Counted from the stretch's first letter, positions 39,300-51,860 are shown. The stretch is DNA of 64,000 nt from Azadirachta indica (GCA_022749755.1 CM040447.1:4424545-4488544); one strand, 5' to 3'. The notes: a model not told the origin generated them from the sequence alone. Program-made: numbers and translations.

Positions 39300-39883
39300 A
39301 AGAATGTTAAATGATGAATAGGAAGTTCTAAATATATAGTTAGATCAAAAATTAATTGTTGGGGATTTTAAAATTTGAAAAACCCAAAATTTCAATTGAT
39401 TGGTATGGTCAAAACAATATATCAGTTTGGACTAAACCCATGAAAACATTTTGCCTAAAAAATGGTCGACCTGTATTTATAAAATGATCGATTGGTTCAT
39501 CAGTTCACTTAAACTATTTTGAACTTGTTCGCCTAAACCAAACACAAAAAAAAAAAAAAAAATGGTTTTCAGATGGGTTTGAAAATTTTACATTTTAGTC
39601 CCTTTTTTCCAGGTTTCAAATATTTACGTTTTGATTTACTTTTCAGGTTTTCAAAACTTGATATTTGGTTCAATTTTTCAATTCTCAATTCAAATTTTTT
39701 TTTTTGGAAGATTCTTGAGCTTGTAAAACCAACATACACACTTACATATACAAGTATACAAATATAGTACAAAGTTAAATACCAAGCTTATGTCTTGAAT
39801 CTTTGATTTGAGCTTAATTCTCTTTTTCATTATTGGATTGGACGGCGTATTTAGTGATCATCAAAATCTAGGTTTGTGTAACA
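39300..39883 (-). mobile_element. Copia LTR relic, minus strand
   Basis: The minus strand starts TGTTACACAAACC at 39883. Its interior resembles the LTR at 14570-15000, with 'tgaaaattttacattttag', 'ttcaaatatttacgttttg' and gat/cgat words. Related family to the 12723-15384 element, truncated on the left; no partner. Frames at 39569-39772 on both strands are chance. Confidence 0.5.
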
Positions 39884-41170
39884 CTAAGATTAAAATGTTG
39901 GCTACGCATCATTGTAACTATATTAATTTTAAAAGTTCATAATTAAACTCAATTTACTAAATAAAGAGATAATTTAAAACTTTATTACATTCTTATGACT
40001 CTCTACTTGTATTTTTGCTGTTGGTTTAATCTTTTATTATAGAGTTAAAAATTAATAGATTGATCTCTTTTAGTACAAACCATGTACGTATTATTTAGAT
40101 ATAGTTATCAAAACAACAAACTGCATTAATTATGAATAATATGTCAACATTTAGCTATGTAATAAAAATTATGAATCTTATCTAGCTATATTTGGTTTCT
40201 TGAATTTGTGAAATTTTTATGATTTGATAAGTTAAAATATTGAGAACAATTGCAATATGGTGTCGTACAAAATATTCATGTTGGTAACTGGTAATGATAT
40301 CCTTAATTTATAATATGAAATGTTAAATTTATCACAATAGTATATTGTAAGTGAAGGTCATGATTCTAGACAATTAGTGGTGTAAATTAAGATTGTACGG
40401 TATTAAATTAAGACTTTCTCTATTTTGAGTCTCTTATAATGTTTTATTGTTAAAAATAATTATAACGTTTCATAGATCGAGATTTTGAAGTCCAATGATA
40501 ATGAAGAGAACTAAATCTAACGCCGATATTGGTAATTGACTAGTTCATTTTCTTAAATAAATATAAATATAAAAAATTAATTAATTTAGTTAATTAAATG
40601 TTAATACATGGTAGACTATTTTATTTCATATTTGTCTAAGTTTACAAGTTTAGATAAATGTACTATATTATATCAGTTTATACTTTATTTGATACGATTC
40701 AAATATGATGCACAGGCTAAATATTTATATTTATTTAGTAGGTTGTTGTCTATTTTGCCTCCATTAACTTGAAGCTTTTTATACTTTAGCCTACCCCCCC
40801 CAAAAAAAAAAAACTAACTACTTTTTATTTTAGACAAATATAAGCTAACACCTTGAAATAAGATGGAAATAACCTAACAGTGAAATAAAGGAAGTAATTG
40901 ATAACATATAAAATTATATTTTAAAAACAAGCTATATTAATTTTGTATACAAATTAATAAAAAATGGAAAAATTGCTTTCAGCATTTATTGTTTTCTTAT
41001 AAAAAGACATGAATCTCACTATAACTAAAAACGGAGCCAAGAGTTTTGTCCAAAAAGTAATTTCCAACAATAATAAGAGAAACAAGTTTTAGTAAAAATA
41101 ATATAAATAAAACTTAATCTTTCTATTTGCTCTCTTTAGTCAAAATATCACTTCTAATATTTTTGAAAAA

Positions 41171-41594
41171 TATGTCATTACGCATGAATTATAACTATGG
41201 TTTAACAAAGGAAAAAATATTTTTTGACTATTAACAAATTAATTTGTTGACAAAACTTGTCCTATAATTTTTGTATTTTATGTTATATAATATTATTCAA
41301 ATAATGTTATACATCCCAAATTTTTATCTTAAATGATGCAACATCTATTAAGTGAGTGATTTATTTTCACAAATTTTAAGATGTTCTTTATATCACACAC
41401 CATTTCATTATCTACTTAACCAGTGTAACATCATTGAGATAAAAATTTAGAATATAAATATTTAGAATTTTGGATCGATACCTAGTATTACTTATATTAT
41501 TTTATATAAATTATAAAAAAAAGCTATATATGTATATTATATAATATTATTTTAATAAATTATTATTAAAAAAAATAGTTATTATCTCTGTCAC
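41171..41594. repeat. ~420-bp direct repeat, right copy
   Basis: Same unit and orientation as 38548-38972. The 2.2 kb between includes P-homologous DNA (about 40910-41000), which argues for local duplication rather than an LTR pair. Confidence 0.75.
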
Positions 41595-41729
41595 TAGAAA
41601 TTTCAACTTTTGCAAACTAAGAAATGGAGAAAGAAAAATTGAAAGGAAAGTGACTATGTAGATTTACAACTTATCTTTACATAGTTTCATATTTAAATTT
41701 TGTATAAAAATTGAATTGTATACTATAAC

Positions 41730-42148
41730 TGTTGTTTGGGAAAATGGGCTTAGGCCCATGGCCCGATACTTAAGAAGATGAGCTCGGCCCAAAAGGGTGG
41801 CAGGCTTCATGATAGGCAACCCTAATCCTGGTCAGTCACTTTCAGCGCTGAACCGATCACGATCAGGTCGATTCAGAAGAGATTTTGCTTGGACGCACTA
41901 TGAAAGGAATTTGACCAGAGGCAATCCTTGCGGAATAAGGAAAACCAATTTTGGAAAGTTTAATTTAAGACAAATTAGGATTTTATAAAATATATTCTAA
42001 ATTTCATTAAAATTCTTAGTACTATTAGAGGAAGAAAAACTATATGTATATAGTAAGGCTTGCGCAAAAGAGGGAAGGTTACTTGAACTAATCCAACGAA
42101 AATATACAATTTTTATTGTGATATTAGAAATTACAATTTTCGATATCA
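41730..42148 (+). repeat. 5' LTR of the Tat-type element
   Basis: Starts TGTTGTTTGGG, ends GATATCA. A TATA-like 'actatatgtatatag' near 42030-42050 would be the promoter position. The open frame 41797-41988 is not a gene. Confidence 0.93.
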
Positions 42149-42153
42149 ACAGT

Positions 42154-42170
42154 TGGTGCCGTTTGTGGGA
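42154..42170 (+). other. Primer-binding site of the Tat-type element
   Basis: tggtgccgtttgtggga lies five bases after the LTR. It resembles the TGGCGCCGT-type site of Tat/Athila elements with a C-to-T change. The exact tRNA is not settled. Confidence 0.75.
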
Positions 42171-42187
42171 ATTACGAACTAAAAGTT

Positions 42188-43650
42188 ATGGCGACGATCA
42201 AGGAACAAGTAGTTGTCAAGAGGCCATCGTCAGAAAAGCCTCATAAAAAAGATTCGTCGGATTCTAGCATCCCTTTGGATTCATTGCAACCGTCTTAAGG
42301 GTGAACGGCAATGCACAAGATGGAAGCAGACGTAATTTGACTTGCCCAATAGTTGCGAGCAAGTTAGTGAAGGTATTTGGAGAAAAATAGGCAGGTAAAG
42401 ATTTTGGAGGACAAAATAGAGATGATGGAAAGGGAAATTGAAACCCTAAAGAGAATGATCTAAGGGGATGGTATAAGTATACGCTATCTAGCAAAGGTAA
42501 GATTTTCGGAGAATAAAGAAAGTGTTTCTTCACTGAAGAATCGTTAAAGGGGGCACCCGTTAGAAAGATAAGGAGTAAGTAGTAGGTACTAGACACAAAG
42601 AAGTACGAAAGGGCTTGAACGGAGAGGCTGTTGCCTGAAGGCCCCAAGAAAAGAGCCCCTTTTTACGATATAGAGAAACCCGATCGGAAATTGGCTCTTG
42701 ATCAACACAAATGGAGTCAGGGCAAAAGCAGATCTGAACAAAATATGGGCTTGGTGGATATGTAAACTTACCTAAACCAGAAATGACAGAAAGAAGGGAG
42801 AAAAGCTACCACTAAAAGAACACTAGAGTAGGTAGCGCTCACTACTGATCAAGTGGTGAACAGGAAAGAAATAGAAGAGAGAATTAGAGAACTTACCAAA
42901 GAATTATAGGTTCAATTCGAGAAGGACAAGAGGCGGTATAAAACCATATCCGATCGAGGTGTGCTCTCCCTGAAATCCCTCTTCTTAAGAGAAATACGGA
43001 ACTTAGCCCTTCTTCAGAAATTTAAGGTATCCAAAACACCGCCATATACAGGAAAAACAAATCTGATGCTATACTTAGATCTCTTCAGGGAAATAATAAT
43101 GATATAAGACTTGATAGAGCCGCAGATGTACCGCCTTTTTGCTTTGACCTTGGAAAGACAAGCGTAACTTTGGTAAAAAAATTCGAGACCGGAAAGTGTG
43201 AAGAGTTTCGATCAACTGTGTGTACATTTCATTAAAGAGTTTAGAGGAGCATTAATTGTGTCAAAAAACTCCAGTTCGCTGTTGTTGATAAAGTAACAGA
43301 GAGATGAGACATTAACAAGTTTCATCAAAAGATATCAGAAGCAACTTAGAGAAGCTGAGACTTTCTCGTATCCCTTGCCACTAAAAAGACTCAAAAGGGG
43401 ACTGAGGATGAATAGAGGATGGTTTGCTATTTATAAGTGAACCGTAACTACGTATGAGCAAGCTCAAAAGAAGATTTTTGAAAAAATCAAAATCGAGGAC
43501 CGGATGTTGCTGAAAAAGAGGGAAAAGAGATTAAAAGAGTCAGGGAGTCAAGAGCAAAGGTTGAGACACGAGGATAGAATAAATCAAAGGGGCCTATAAT
43601 GCCCAAATCCCAGGCCCCTTACAAAGATGGAAGACTTCAGACAATCATAA
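42188..43650 (+). pseudogene. gag of the Tat-type element, broken
   Basis: The ATG at 42188 opens a short frame that stops within about 40 codons. Across several frames, 42960-43400 keeps the retrotransposon Gag core: 'LLQKFKVSKTPPYTG', then 'SVKSFDQLCVHF', then 'SFIKRYQKQL'. In the family this protein forms the particle around element RNA. No zinc knuckle was found. Many stops and shifts. Confidence 0.7.
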
Positions 43651-44026
43651 GTCGATAACAGATTTGAGTAGAAGTGAGACCAAGGGTTTCAATCCGCAAG
43701 ATATAAAGGAGGAACAGAGCAAAGAAGAGAGTTCTCTCCCCCGTTTAGAGAAGAGATTAAGAGAGTTGCCCTGTTCTGCACCAAAAAAGGTTTATGAAGT
43801 TGAATACCCCTTTGTCAGTAATTCTAGAAAGGCATTTCTTGAGAAAAGCAAAGGCAATGGAGAGTATACATTATCTAAAAATCAAGTTTCGAGTAGGCGA
43901 GGGAATTGGCATAATATGAGGGGATCAGAAAGTTGCCCGAACATGTTTCGTGGCCTCTTTGAAGCAGACTTATTATATAGTGACAAAGAGTATTAGCGAA
44001 TCGAAAGGAGTATAGGACGAGAAAAA
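43651..44026 (+). other. Gag tail; protease region missing
   Basis: The 110-codon frame 43664-43996 is charged and unlike an aspartic protease; no D(T/S)G motif is visible before RT begins. Either the protease was deleted or it has decayed beyond recognition. Confidence 0.5.
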
Positions 44027-45010
44027 ATGCGACCAATACCTGAGCCAGTAGAGGAACTAGAATTGGTACCTATCAACCCCTTGAGGCCTAAAAAGGTAAC
44101 AAGAATTGGTTATCGGTTAACGTGCAGAGAAAAAGAGAGGCTAATTGCTTTCCTAAGAGAACATGCAGATGTGTTTGCTTGGAGCGGCAAGGATATGACG
44201 GGAATTGACCCTAAGGTCATTTCCCATCATCTATCGATTAATTCAGCATTCAAACTTATAAAGTAAAAGAGAAGAGTTTTTAATCAGGAAAGGAGGAGAA
44301 ATGATCATCGTAGAAGTAAACAAGTTAATCACAGTGGGGTTCACCAAAGAGGTATCTTATCCCGGTTGGGTAGCCAATATGGTGATGGTCAAGAAGGCCA
44401 ATGGGAAATAGAGGATATGTCTAGACTTATCGATCTAAATAGAGTGTGCCCAAAAGATAGTTTCCAACTCTCGCGAATAGATTAGCTGGTGAATTTGATG
44501 GCCGAGCATAAATTATTGAGCTTCATAAATACATTCTCAAGGTATAATAATATTCGGATGCACGAGGCTAATCAAGAAAAAACAGCATTCCTAACTAACC
44601 AAGGATTATACTGCTATAAAATAATGTTCTTTGGTTTAAAAAAAGCGAAGGGCGATGTTTCAGAGGTTAGTGAATAAGGTTTTCAAGCCTTTGATCAGAA
44701 AAACAATAAAAGTGTATATTGATGACATAACCACCAAGTCATGTAGAGTTCAATATCACATTCAACATTTAAGGGAAACACTTTCCTTACTTTGAAAATA
44801 CAATATGAAGTTGAACCCCGAAAAATATGCATTTGGGGTTGGTTTCGGAAACCTTTTGGAATTCATGGTCAGTGAGGAAGGAATCGAGGCAAATCCTTAG
44901 AAGATTTAGGCCATATTAGATATAAAATCTCTGAATACGTTAAATGAGGTACAGGTCCTAACGCGGAGGCTAGCCACACTAAACAAGTTTATTTCCAAAG
45001 CTACTGACAG
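44027..45010 (+). pseudogene. Reverse transcriptase domain, broken
   Basis: The start reads HADVFAWSGKDMTGIDPKVI, the conserved lead-in of Tat RT. Then come 'YPGWVANMVMVKKANGK', 'RVCPKDSF', 'EKTAFLTNQGLYCYK' and the catalytic YIDD at 44714-44725, spread over shifting frames. The enzyme would copy element RNA into DNA. Stops at TGG and CAG positions (for example 'aatagagg' for NGKW) make it dead. The alignment is recognised by motif, not by search. Confidence 0.9.
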
Positions 45011-45480
45011 GTCTTTCTAATTTTTTCAAGTTATAAAGAAAGGAAAATACGCGGGATGGATGAAGAAGTGCAAAAATAGCTTTTAGGAGTTGAAAGATTA
45101 TCTTGCAAACCCATCTTGTCTAGCCAGCTCGTTGATCGAGGACACGCTATATTTGTATTTAACGGTAATTGACTATACGGTGAGTTTCATACTGGCTAAA
45201 AAAGATGAAGGGAAGCATTAACCAATCTACTATACAAGCAAGTCATTGCTAGACATAGAAAAGAGGTATTCCACCCAAGAAAAATTGGCCATAAAATTAA
45301 TAATGGTAGCACGAAAACTCCAACCATATATCCAACCGCACACTATAGTGGTCCTTACAAATCAAGCATTACGGAAAATATTACAGAAGCTAGACCTTTC
45401 AGGAAGATTGGTCAAGTAGTTAGTTAAACTCACCGAGTTCGACATCAACTACCAACCTCGCAAAGCTATCAAAGCTCAGG
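45011..45480 (+). pseudogene. RNase H domain next to RT, broken
   Basis: 'YYTSKSLLDIEKRYSTQEKL' followed by a Gln-Pro-Tyr region is the usual gypsy RNase H connection, which removes the RNA template. Several stops. Confidence 0.75.
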
Positions 45481-45689
45481 CATTGATTAACTTCATTGTA
45501 GAAATATCAGTTTTGAAAGAGATGATAATATGCGAGAGAGGTGAACTAACAGTACCTCAAGATATTAAGAGCCAGAATCGGTCGAACAACCCACTTAGGA
45601 TTGCTCCACGGATACAAAAACTGAGGGTATACCACTTTTCGAAAACATCACCGAACAGGTTACGAGGAAGAAACAAGAAGACTTAGAGT

Positions 45690-46080
45690 TGTGGCACCTG
45701 TACATAGATGGGGCATCGAATGCTTAAGGCAAAGGAGCTAGTTTAATCTTAATCGGGCCAGGAAATGAGGAATTAGCCTACACCTTACACTTTAATGTTA
45801 AGGTAACCAACAACAAAGTAGAGTATGAGGCCTTATTTGCGATACTTGACTTGGTCTTTTTAGTTAGGATTGAACGCCTCAAAGTGAGAAGAGATTCACA
45901 ACTGGTGTTGAATCAAGTTTCAGGCACATTCCAAGTGAAGGGGGAAGCATGAACGTCTATCTAAATAAGGTAATGGAGTTAGTACTTTAAGGGGGTCATA
46001 GTAACCTAAGTTCCCTGAACAGAAAATGTTAAAGCAGATGCCTTGACAAAATTAGCCTCAACACTACGAGAAAAGTTTCC
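45690..46080 (+). pseudogene. Second RNase H (archaeal-type, aRH), broken
   Basis: Shows WHLYIDGASNA, then NNKVEYEALFAILDLV, then DSQLVLNQVSG and ADALTKLAS. This second RNase H between RT-RH and integrase is specific to Tat-lineage elements. Stops interrupt it. Confidence 0.8.
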
Positions 46081-46139
46081 TATAATGATAGTTGTGGAAG
46101 TGTAGTATTAGAAAAGTATAAAAAAATCAGAGGCAGAGT

Positions 46140-47240
46140 TGAACCAGATTAACACAATTTGCCAGGCTCAGACTTGGATAAATCCGATTCGAGAATACAT
46201 TCTCGAGGAAGAGTTGCCTAAGGATAAGGAAGAGGTCAAGAAAATCAAGAGTAGATTCTCTCATTATTTAGTAATCGACAGGATACTATATAAATAGGGA
46301 TTTGGGTTACCTTATTAGTAATGTGTCGATGAGAAAGAAGCAAATTATGTGCTTAGAGAAGTCTACATAGGCAGCTGCAACAATCATGAGGGTAGCAGGT
46401 CTTTAACGTACCACATTTTACGCCAAAGATACTATTAATCGATGCTACACTGTGACGTGATGAAAATAGCTCAATCTTGCCCAAATTTTCAATTTCATAC
46501 AGACATCTTAAGATAGCCCCCTGAACAGCTCACCCTTCTATTCAGCACGTGACCTTTTACTCAATGGAGACTTGATTTGATTGGCCCACTACCAATAGGA
46601 TGTGCTCAAATGAAGTATGTGATTGTCACAGTCGATTACTTTACAAAATGGGTGTAAGTAGAGCCACTGGCCATCATAACGGAGAAAAAGACTTCTGCTT
46701 TTGTGGAAGGGAACATAATTTATTGGTTTAGAATTTCACATACACTAATAGTTGACAATGGAAAGTAGTTTGAAAATACAAGATTCGAAGAATTTTGTGT
46801 TGACCTAAACATTAAGCTCAGATTTCTGTCCCCCACTCATCTCAAGGCGAATGGGCAAGTAGAAGCAGTAAATAAGACCGTCAAGAAGGCATTGAAGAAA
46901 CAGCTTAATGACAAGAAAATGAGATAGGTGGATGAACTGTACCAAGTTCTTTGGGCCTATCGAAGGGTAGCGAAGATAGCAACAGTGAAAATGCCTTATT
47001 CACTGGCATTCAGTTGTGAAATAGTAATATCAGTGTAGATAGAGATGCCTTTCACTCAGAATAAAGTACTTTGACGAACTAAAGAATAATGAAGCAATAG
47101 AGTTAAGTTTGAATTTGTTGGAAGAAAAATGGGATCAGGTACTCATTAAGATGGTTGCCCACCAACAAAAAGTGGTAAAGTACTACAACAAGAGGATCCG
47201 TTTAAGAGTTTTTTAAGAAAGAGATTTAGTATTGTGACGT
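46140..47240 (+). pseudogene. Integrase, broken but with DD35E triad in frame
   Basis: The catalytic residues keep one frame: Asp at 46574 (RLDLIGPLP), Asp at 46754 (IVDNGK), Glu at 46862 (NGQVEAVN), with 35 residues between the last two, as in active DD35E integrases. The N-terminal zinc-binding part (about 46390-46500) is degraded. Stops include TAG for Gln after IVDNGK. It would insert element DNA into the host genome; now inactive. Confidence 0.85.
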
Positions 47241-47900
47241 GTTACCCATAACACTAAAGTACTCAGAAAAGGGCTTTAGGGGTTAATTAAGAAGGATCGT
47301 TAAACTGGAGGTCTATACATTGCAACACCCAGATAGAAAAGTGGTCAAAATATCATGAAATGTAGAGATGTTAAAGAAATATGACCTTTGAAGTGATTAT
47401 ATTTTAAAAAGATCTGACCTTAATTCAGATTATACTATGATTATTTACCCATGTAATTTCGGAATGTTACAAAAAGATCTGACCTTAATTCAAACCAGAT
47501 GCAATGATAAGAAGTTGTTGAATTCTGCTTTTATCTAAGAATTGTTGCAACAAGGTTTGACCCTAATTCATACCAAATAACAAAAGAAATAAAGTTCCTT
47601 ATACCAAAACATGACTATCATAAAAAATCTTACCTTAGTTTAGATCGAATAGTAAGAGTATCATGTCAATCTAAAATTTAATGTTAACTTTCTTTATCGT
47701 TAAACCTGACCTCAGTTCGAGACATAAAACAATTAACTTAGATAAATCAGTTATCACTATTATTTTCGGCCTATTCTAATGAGTTAGTGATACAAAAAAC
47801 AACAGAAGAGAAGGATGAAAAATATCTTTATTAATAAAATAATTGTTTGCATCTTACACAAGTTTTCAAGTACAAAAAAAAAAGAAGTTAATTACAAGCT
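47240..47900. other. Non-coding stretch after integrase
   Basis: Contains a repeated 'gatctgaccttaattca' motif (about 47410 and 47480, weaker copies later). No gene. Confidence 0.6.
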
Positions 47901-50186
47901 TATTAAGTGTCCTTCGGAGATGGTGCCAAAGGTAGAAGTCGTGGAAGAAGGTTGATCAACCTAGGCCGACTCTTCAGCAGATGTCTTTCGAGACCTTCGG
48001 CATCTGAGTGAACAGGTTAGGAAATGTTAAGATTATCGAACAACTAACCTAGATCAAGTTCTTTATACTTTTTTTAAAAGATTTTGCAAGCTAATTCCAA
48101 AGTTTCCTTGGTAGAGGCGTTACATTATTCCTTCGTCTCAGCTTTAGTTCAGGCGAGCTCGTCCTTTAGGTCTTGGTTGGCATGGGCAAGGTCAGTAGTG
48201 CTAGACCCGAGTGGGAACACTTGAGCCTTAAGATCAATAACTTTATCTTCAAGGGCGCTGCGTTCCCCTACCCATTTCTTCCTCTCCCCGCTCAGCATCG
48301 CCTTCAACCTTTCCTCCCATTTCTTTAACTCCGTGCGCTCTTCTTCGAAGTCAACTCATCGATCGATTTGTACAAGTTAACGTTTGCCATTAAGCACTCC
48401 TTTACACTATTAATGTGCAAGCTAAGATAATGGAACGCTTGTACCAACTAAATGACGCATTAGATAAAGTTGTTTCAATAAAGCAAGAGAGAAGTGTCAA
48501 AGATGTTTACCTTGTCAATCTGTCAGTGAACGATTTCCAAGATGGTATTTGTGTTGGCAGCCTCAGTTTGAGCAAATAGGGAAGAGTCGACTATATAGGC
48601 CTAGCTATTGACAAAAGGAGGTAGGTTCTCAAATAGCTCCCTTTTTCCTTCCAAGATATTTAACCAAGAGAGACCATCCATCTCAATAACTTATTTGCCT
48701 TATTTAGTATGTTGTCTTTTGAACAGTCTCTCCTCGGCATTTTTAAGAGCCTTTGCAGGTCACTTTCTTTTGTCTTTTGAAGGCTCCTTCTTGTCCTTCT
48801 TGGAGCCTTACTCTGCCTTTTTCGCTTTTGCCTTCTACTCGACTCCCTTCTTCTAGTCCCCCTTAACCTGCCCAAACTTCTTCTTCTCAGGCTCCTGTGG
48901 CTTTTGTGTTATTGAAGTCCCCAAAGAGGAAAGAACTAACCCCAGTGAGCTCAGGAGTTTTCCTTTTTCTTTTAGTAGGCCATTTTCCCTTTAAACATAA
49001 AAAGCGTAAAACTTATAACGGATGAAAACAAAAGATGTTCTAAGAGGGAAGGATGAATGAACTATTCAGCCTCATGAGTAGCAAGCACGTCCTGACTGGC
49101 ATCCAGATAAGTCCTTTCCCTGTCTGGACAGCGGTTTTAAACTCTTCTCAGGTCAGAGCAACCTCAACAAGTCCAGAGGCATGAGAAAGTAAAGTTTTCT
49201 AATCAGCTTGTTTCGCACGTGCTGCATTAATCTTTGATAAGAGAGGGTGGCCAAGTCAGGCTTTGGAACCTAGGCAGTTGTAAAAAGAAGGAAGAAAGTT
49301 AGCAAATCTCAGCAAAGGAATCAAACGCGAAAAATTTTTATATGAAATCTGACCTATGGGATATACTTACGAAGAATAGGTTTAAAGGTACACGGTATAA
49401 GGCTGTGTGTGTTCATTTCAGCTAAGGAAGACTAGCATTAGTCCCCGCCCATAAAAAACCATTTGTCCTTCCAATTCTTATTACAAATAAGGTTGCCTGT
49501 GACTAATCTATTGGCTTGCGTACAGGCTTAGAAGTAATAAAAGCCTGAGTGTTTTTTGGGTCCTTTCTTGAATAAGAATAAATATTAAATTTCATCAATG
49601 GTTAGTGAGGTCTGCCCAGCCATAGTCCAAAGCATGTACAGTCCAGTGATAGTTCTCCATCCGTTTCAGATTCAATTGATAAGAAGGAATCCCTAAGCTG
49701 TGGGACAGGGTAGCGAAGTATGGTTGTAACGGTAATCTAGCCCAAGGAGAAACAACTCCTCGTTGAAGTCTACTTCATCTCCCCTCAAACAACTGGGAAA
49801 CTCGTTGACTTTGAGGATTCTAAGAGTGATGAAGTTAGGAATGTTGTAGAGTTTCTTAGAGGCCGCCAGATCAACCTGGTAATGCTAAATGGAAATTTGT
49901 CGGCCTCAAACCGGCTATTTTCCTTGATCAAATATGAGGGAGAGTATTGAGTGAAGGGAGGCTGACTGCTATCAGGGTTCGAGTCCAATGCATCTTGCTT
50001 ATCCTCAAACTCGTCACTTTCTTCACTTGAATTTCTGTCCCCTTGTTTGTTCAAAATGAGAAATGCTTTGGATGTGTTTTCAAGAGCTTGGAGAGAGGGC
50101 ACAAGTTGACCTGATTGATGGATAATCCTATCTACGAGGTTTTGGAGGATTTCTTGGTCTCCTGTATTAGTCTGTTCAGGGTCCAT
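47900..50186 (-). pseudogene. Antisense extra ORF of the Tat-type element, broken
   Basis: The minus strand opens at 50186 with MDPEQTNTGDQEILQNLVDR and runs 133 codons, then continues across frames through NWKDKWFFMGGD (49441-49480). A Lys/Glu-rich, coiled-coil-like tail follows at about 48050-48900. Antisense ORFs in the 3' part of Tat elements are known in plants; their role is unknown. The 'WK..WFF' word is typical of these proteins. Multiple stops and shifts; the plus-strand frame 48608-48856 is its shadow. Confidence 0.6.
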
Positions 50187-51409
50187 TTCTCCCTACACAT
50201 GGTCAGAAGAGTTGTCAGATAAAATTACCACCTCGATTTCATTATAGAGGAACTCAAAGGCATCTGACCTAGGGTCTAAGATGATTAAAGGGATCTCAGC
50301 ATTAAGGTAAAAAATGGCTAAGGGTTAGGCCTTCTTCAAAGGGTTGCACCCATGATCCTTAATGAGTGCGCCTAACCCTACGGGGAAGTCAGCTTCAGGC
50401 TTCTTAGTCTGTTTCAGACAAACTTATTAAGGAAGTGCCAAATTCGCTTCCTAGGCTACTAAAGATGCAGTTTGGAATCCACTACTGGACAAAACTGTGT
50501 TTAAGTACCAATTTTATTTAAGGGAATTAGGTTCTGCTCAAATCTATGGTTACTATAAGGTTCCTAGAATGCAAGTTCGGCCTAACCAATTTCTACTCTG
50601 ACAAGGAAAGCTCAACACATTTGGTCAGGTTCTAAAGTGATTCCTATAAGTCACCCTAGTTTTCAAGTTGATTCTAGCATCCTAAAGCGTCAAAAATAAG
50701 TCTCTACTAATACCAAGTCGAAAAGCTAACTAAGAGAAAGAACATAAAGTTTCGTGGAAGAAATGGCAAATTTGTATTGGGAAGTGGAATGCAGTGAAGC
50801 GAGTTCAACAGAAAGGAAGGCTTACCAGAATGAAAAGGTCAGTCAGAGGACGAAAGGTAATAGAGTAGAGCTTTACTCACAAACTAAAGAAGAGATTCGC
50901 TGGAAAGCTTGCCAAAGTAACAAAGGTCTTCTGAGCTTTGTAGAGGATGCGTGAAGTAAAGTGGTAAATAAGAGGGAAAGGTCAAATTTATACCTCATTC
51001 ATCATCAGAATGAACGGTTCAGATGCTGCCACGAGACCTTCTATTGACATGTCCTTTCTGTAGGCAAGATGAACCAATTGCGCTGAAACACACGATAGTC
51101 AGATAAAGGGTCTGAGGACGATAACGGTTACAAGCATTTACACACAATTATTGTTGATGCGAGAATTAAGGGGGAAACATGGGCACATTTTAGCATTATT
51201 GGCATTTCTTTGAAATTTTGAAAGTTGTAACATCGTTTCATGTTCAGCCATCAAACAGGTTCTTACTCTCACTCATCATGTGGTCAATTGTTCAAAAAGA
51301 AGCGTTTGGTTGGATAAATCCTATATCGTGTTTTGATATCCCCATTGCGTAGGTGTTGTCTGAGTGGAATTCGAACATTTGAGAAATGAAGTTTTTAATG
51401 AAAATCTTT
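50187..51409. other. 3' non-coding part of the Tat-type element
   Basis: No recognised protein. The plus frame 50754-50954 is not supported. Confidence 0.55.
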
Positions 51410-51430
51410 TCCACTGAAAACTGGAGGGTT
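51410..51430 (+). other. Polypurine tract
   Basis: 'gaaaactggagggtt' directly before the 3' LTR, the expected primer for second-strand synthesis; slightly decayed. Confidence 0.6.
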
Positions 51431-51855
51431 TGATGTTTGGGAAAATGGGCTCATGCCAATGGCCCGGTACTTGAGAAGATAAGCTTGGCCCATAAGGGCG
51501 ACAAGCTTTATGATAGGTAACACTAATGCCTGGTCAGTACTAAACCAATCACAATCAAGTCAACTCGAAAGGGATTATGCTCGGACGCACTGTGAAAGGA
51601 ATTCGACCAGAGGCAATCCTTGCAGAATAAGGAAAACTGATTTTAGGAAGTTTAGTTTAAGACAAGTTATGATTCTATAAGATACATTCTAAATTTTATT
51701 AAAATTCCTAGTACTAATAAAAGAAGGAAATCTGTATATATATATATATATATATATAATAAGGCTTGCATAAAAGAGGGGAGGTTGCTTGAACCAATCA
51801 AAACGAAAATATATAATTTTTACTGTGATATAAGAAATTACAATTTTTGGTATCA
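51431..51855 (+). repeat. 3' LTR of the Tat-type element
   Basis: Starts TGATGTTTGGG, ends GGTATCA. The TATA region has expanded into an (AT)n run (51735-51759), unlike the 5' LTR. Most other differences are transitions. Confidence 0.93.
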
Positions 51856-51860
51856 ATAAC

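Larger units (their letters stand above)
41730..51855 (+). mobile_element. Ty3/gypsy LTR retrotransposon, Tat type, 10.1 kb, degenerate
   Basis: LTRs of 419 and 425 bp begin TG(T/A)TGTTTGGG and end TATCA. ATAAC flanks both sides (41725-41729 and 51856-51860). Order: LTR, primer site, gag, RT, RNase H, second RNase H, integrase, antisense extra ORF, purine tract, LTR. The second RNase H before integrase and the antisense ORF after it are marks of the Tat lineage. No protease was found between gag and RT. Every coding part is cut by stops, many explained by C-to-T or G-to-A changes, and the two LTRs differ at dozens of sites, so the insertion is old. It sits in block Q only. Confidence 0.93.

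Noticed and set aside
42264..42647. 127-codon minus-strand frame in the gypsy element
   Set aside because: Lies antisense to gag, has no family resemblance, and is a shadow of purine-rich gag DNA.
48608..48875. Open frames on both strands in the 3' part of the gypsy element
   Set aside because: Shadows of the Lys/Glu-rich tail of the broken antisense ORF.
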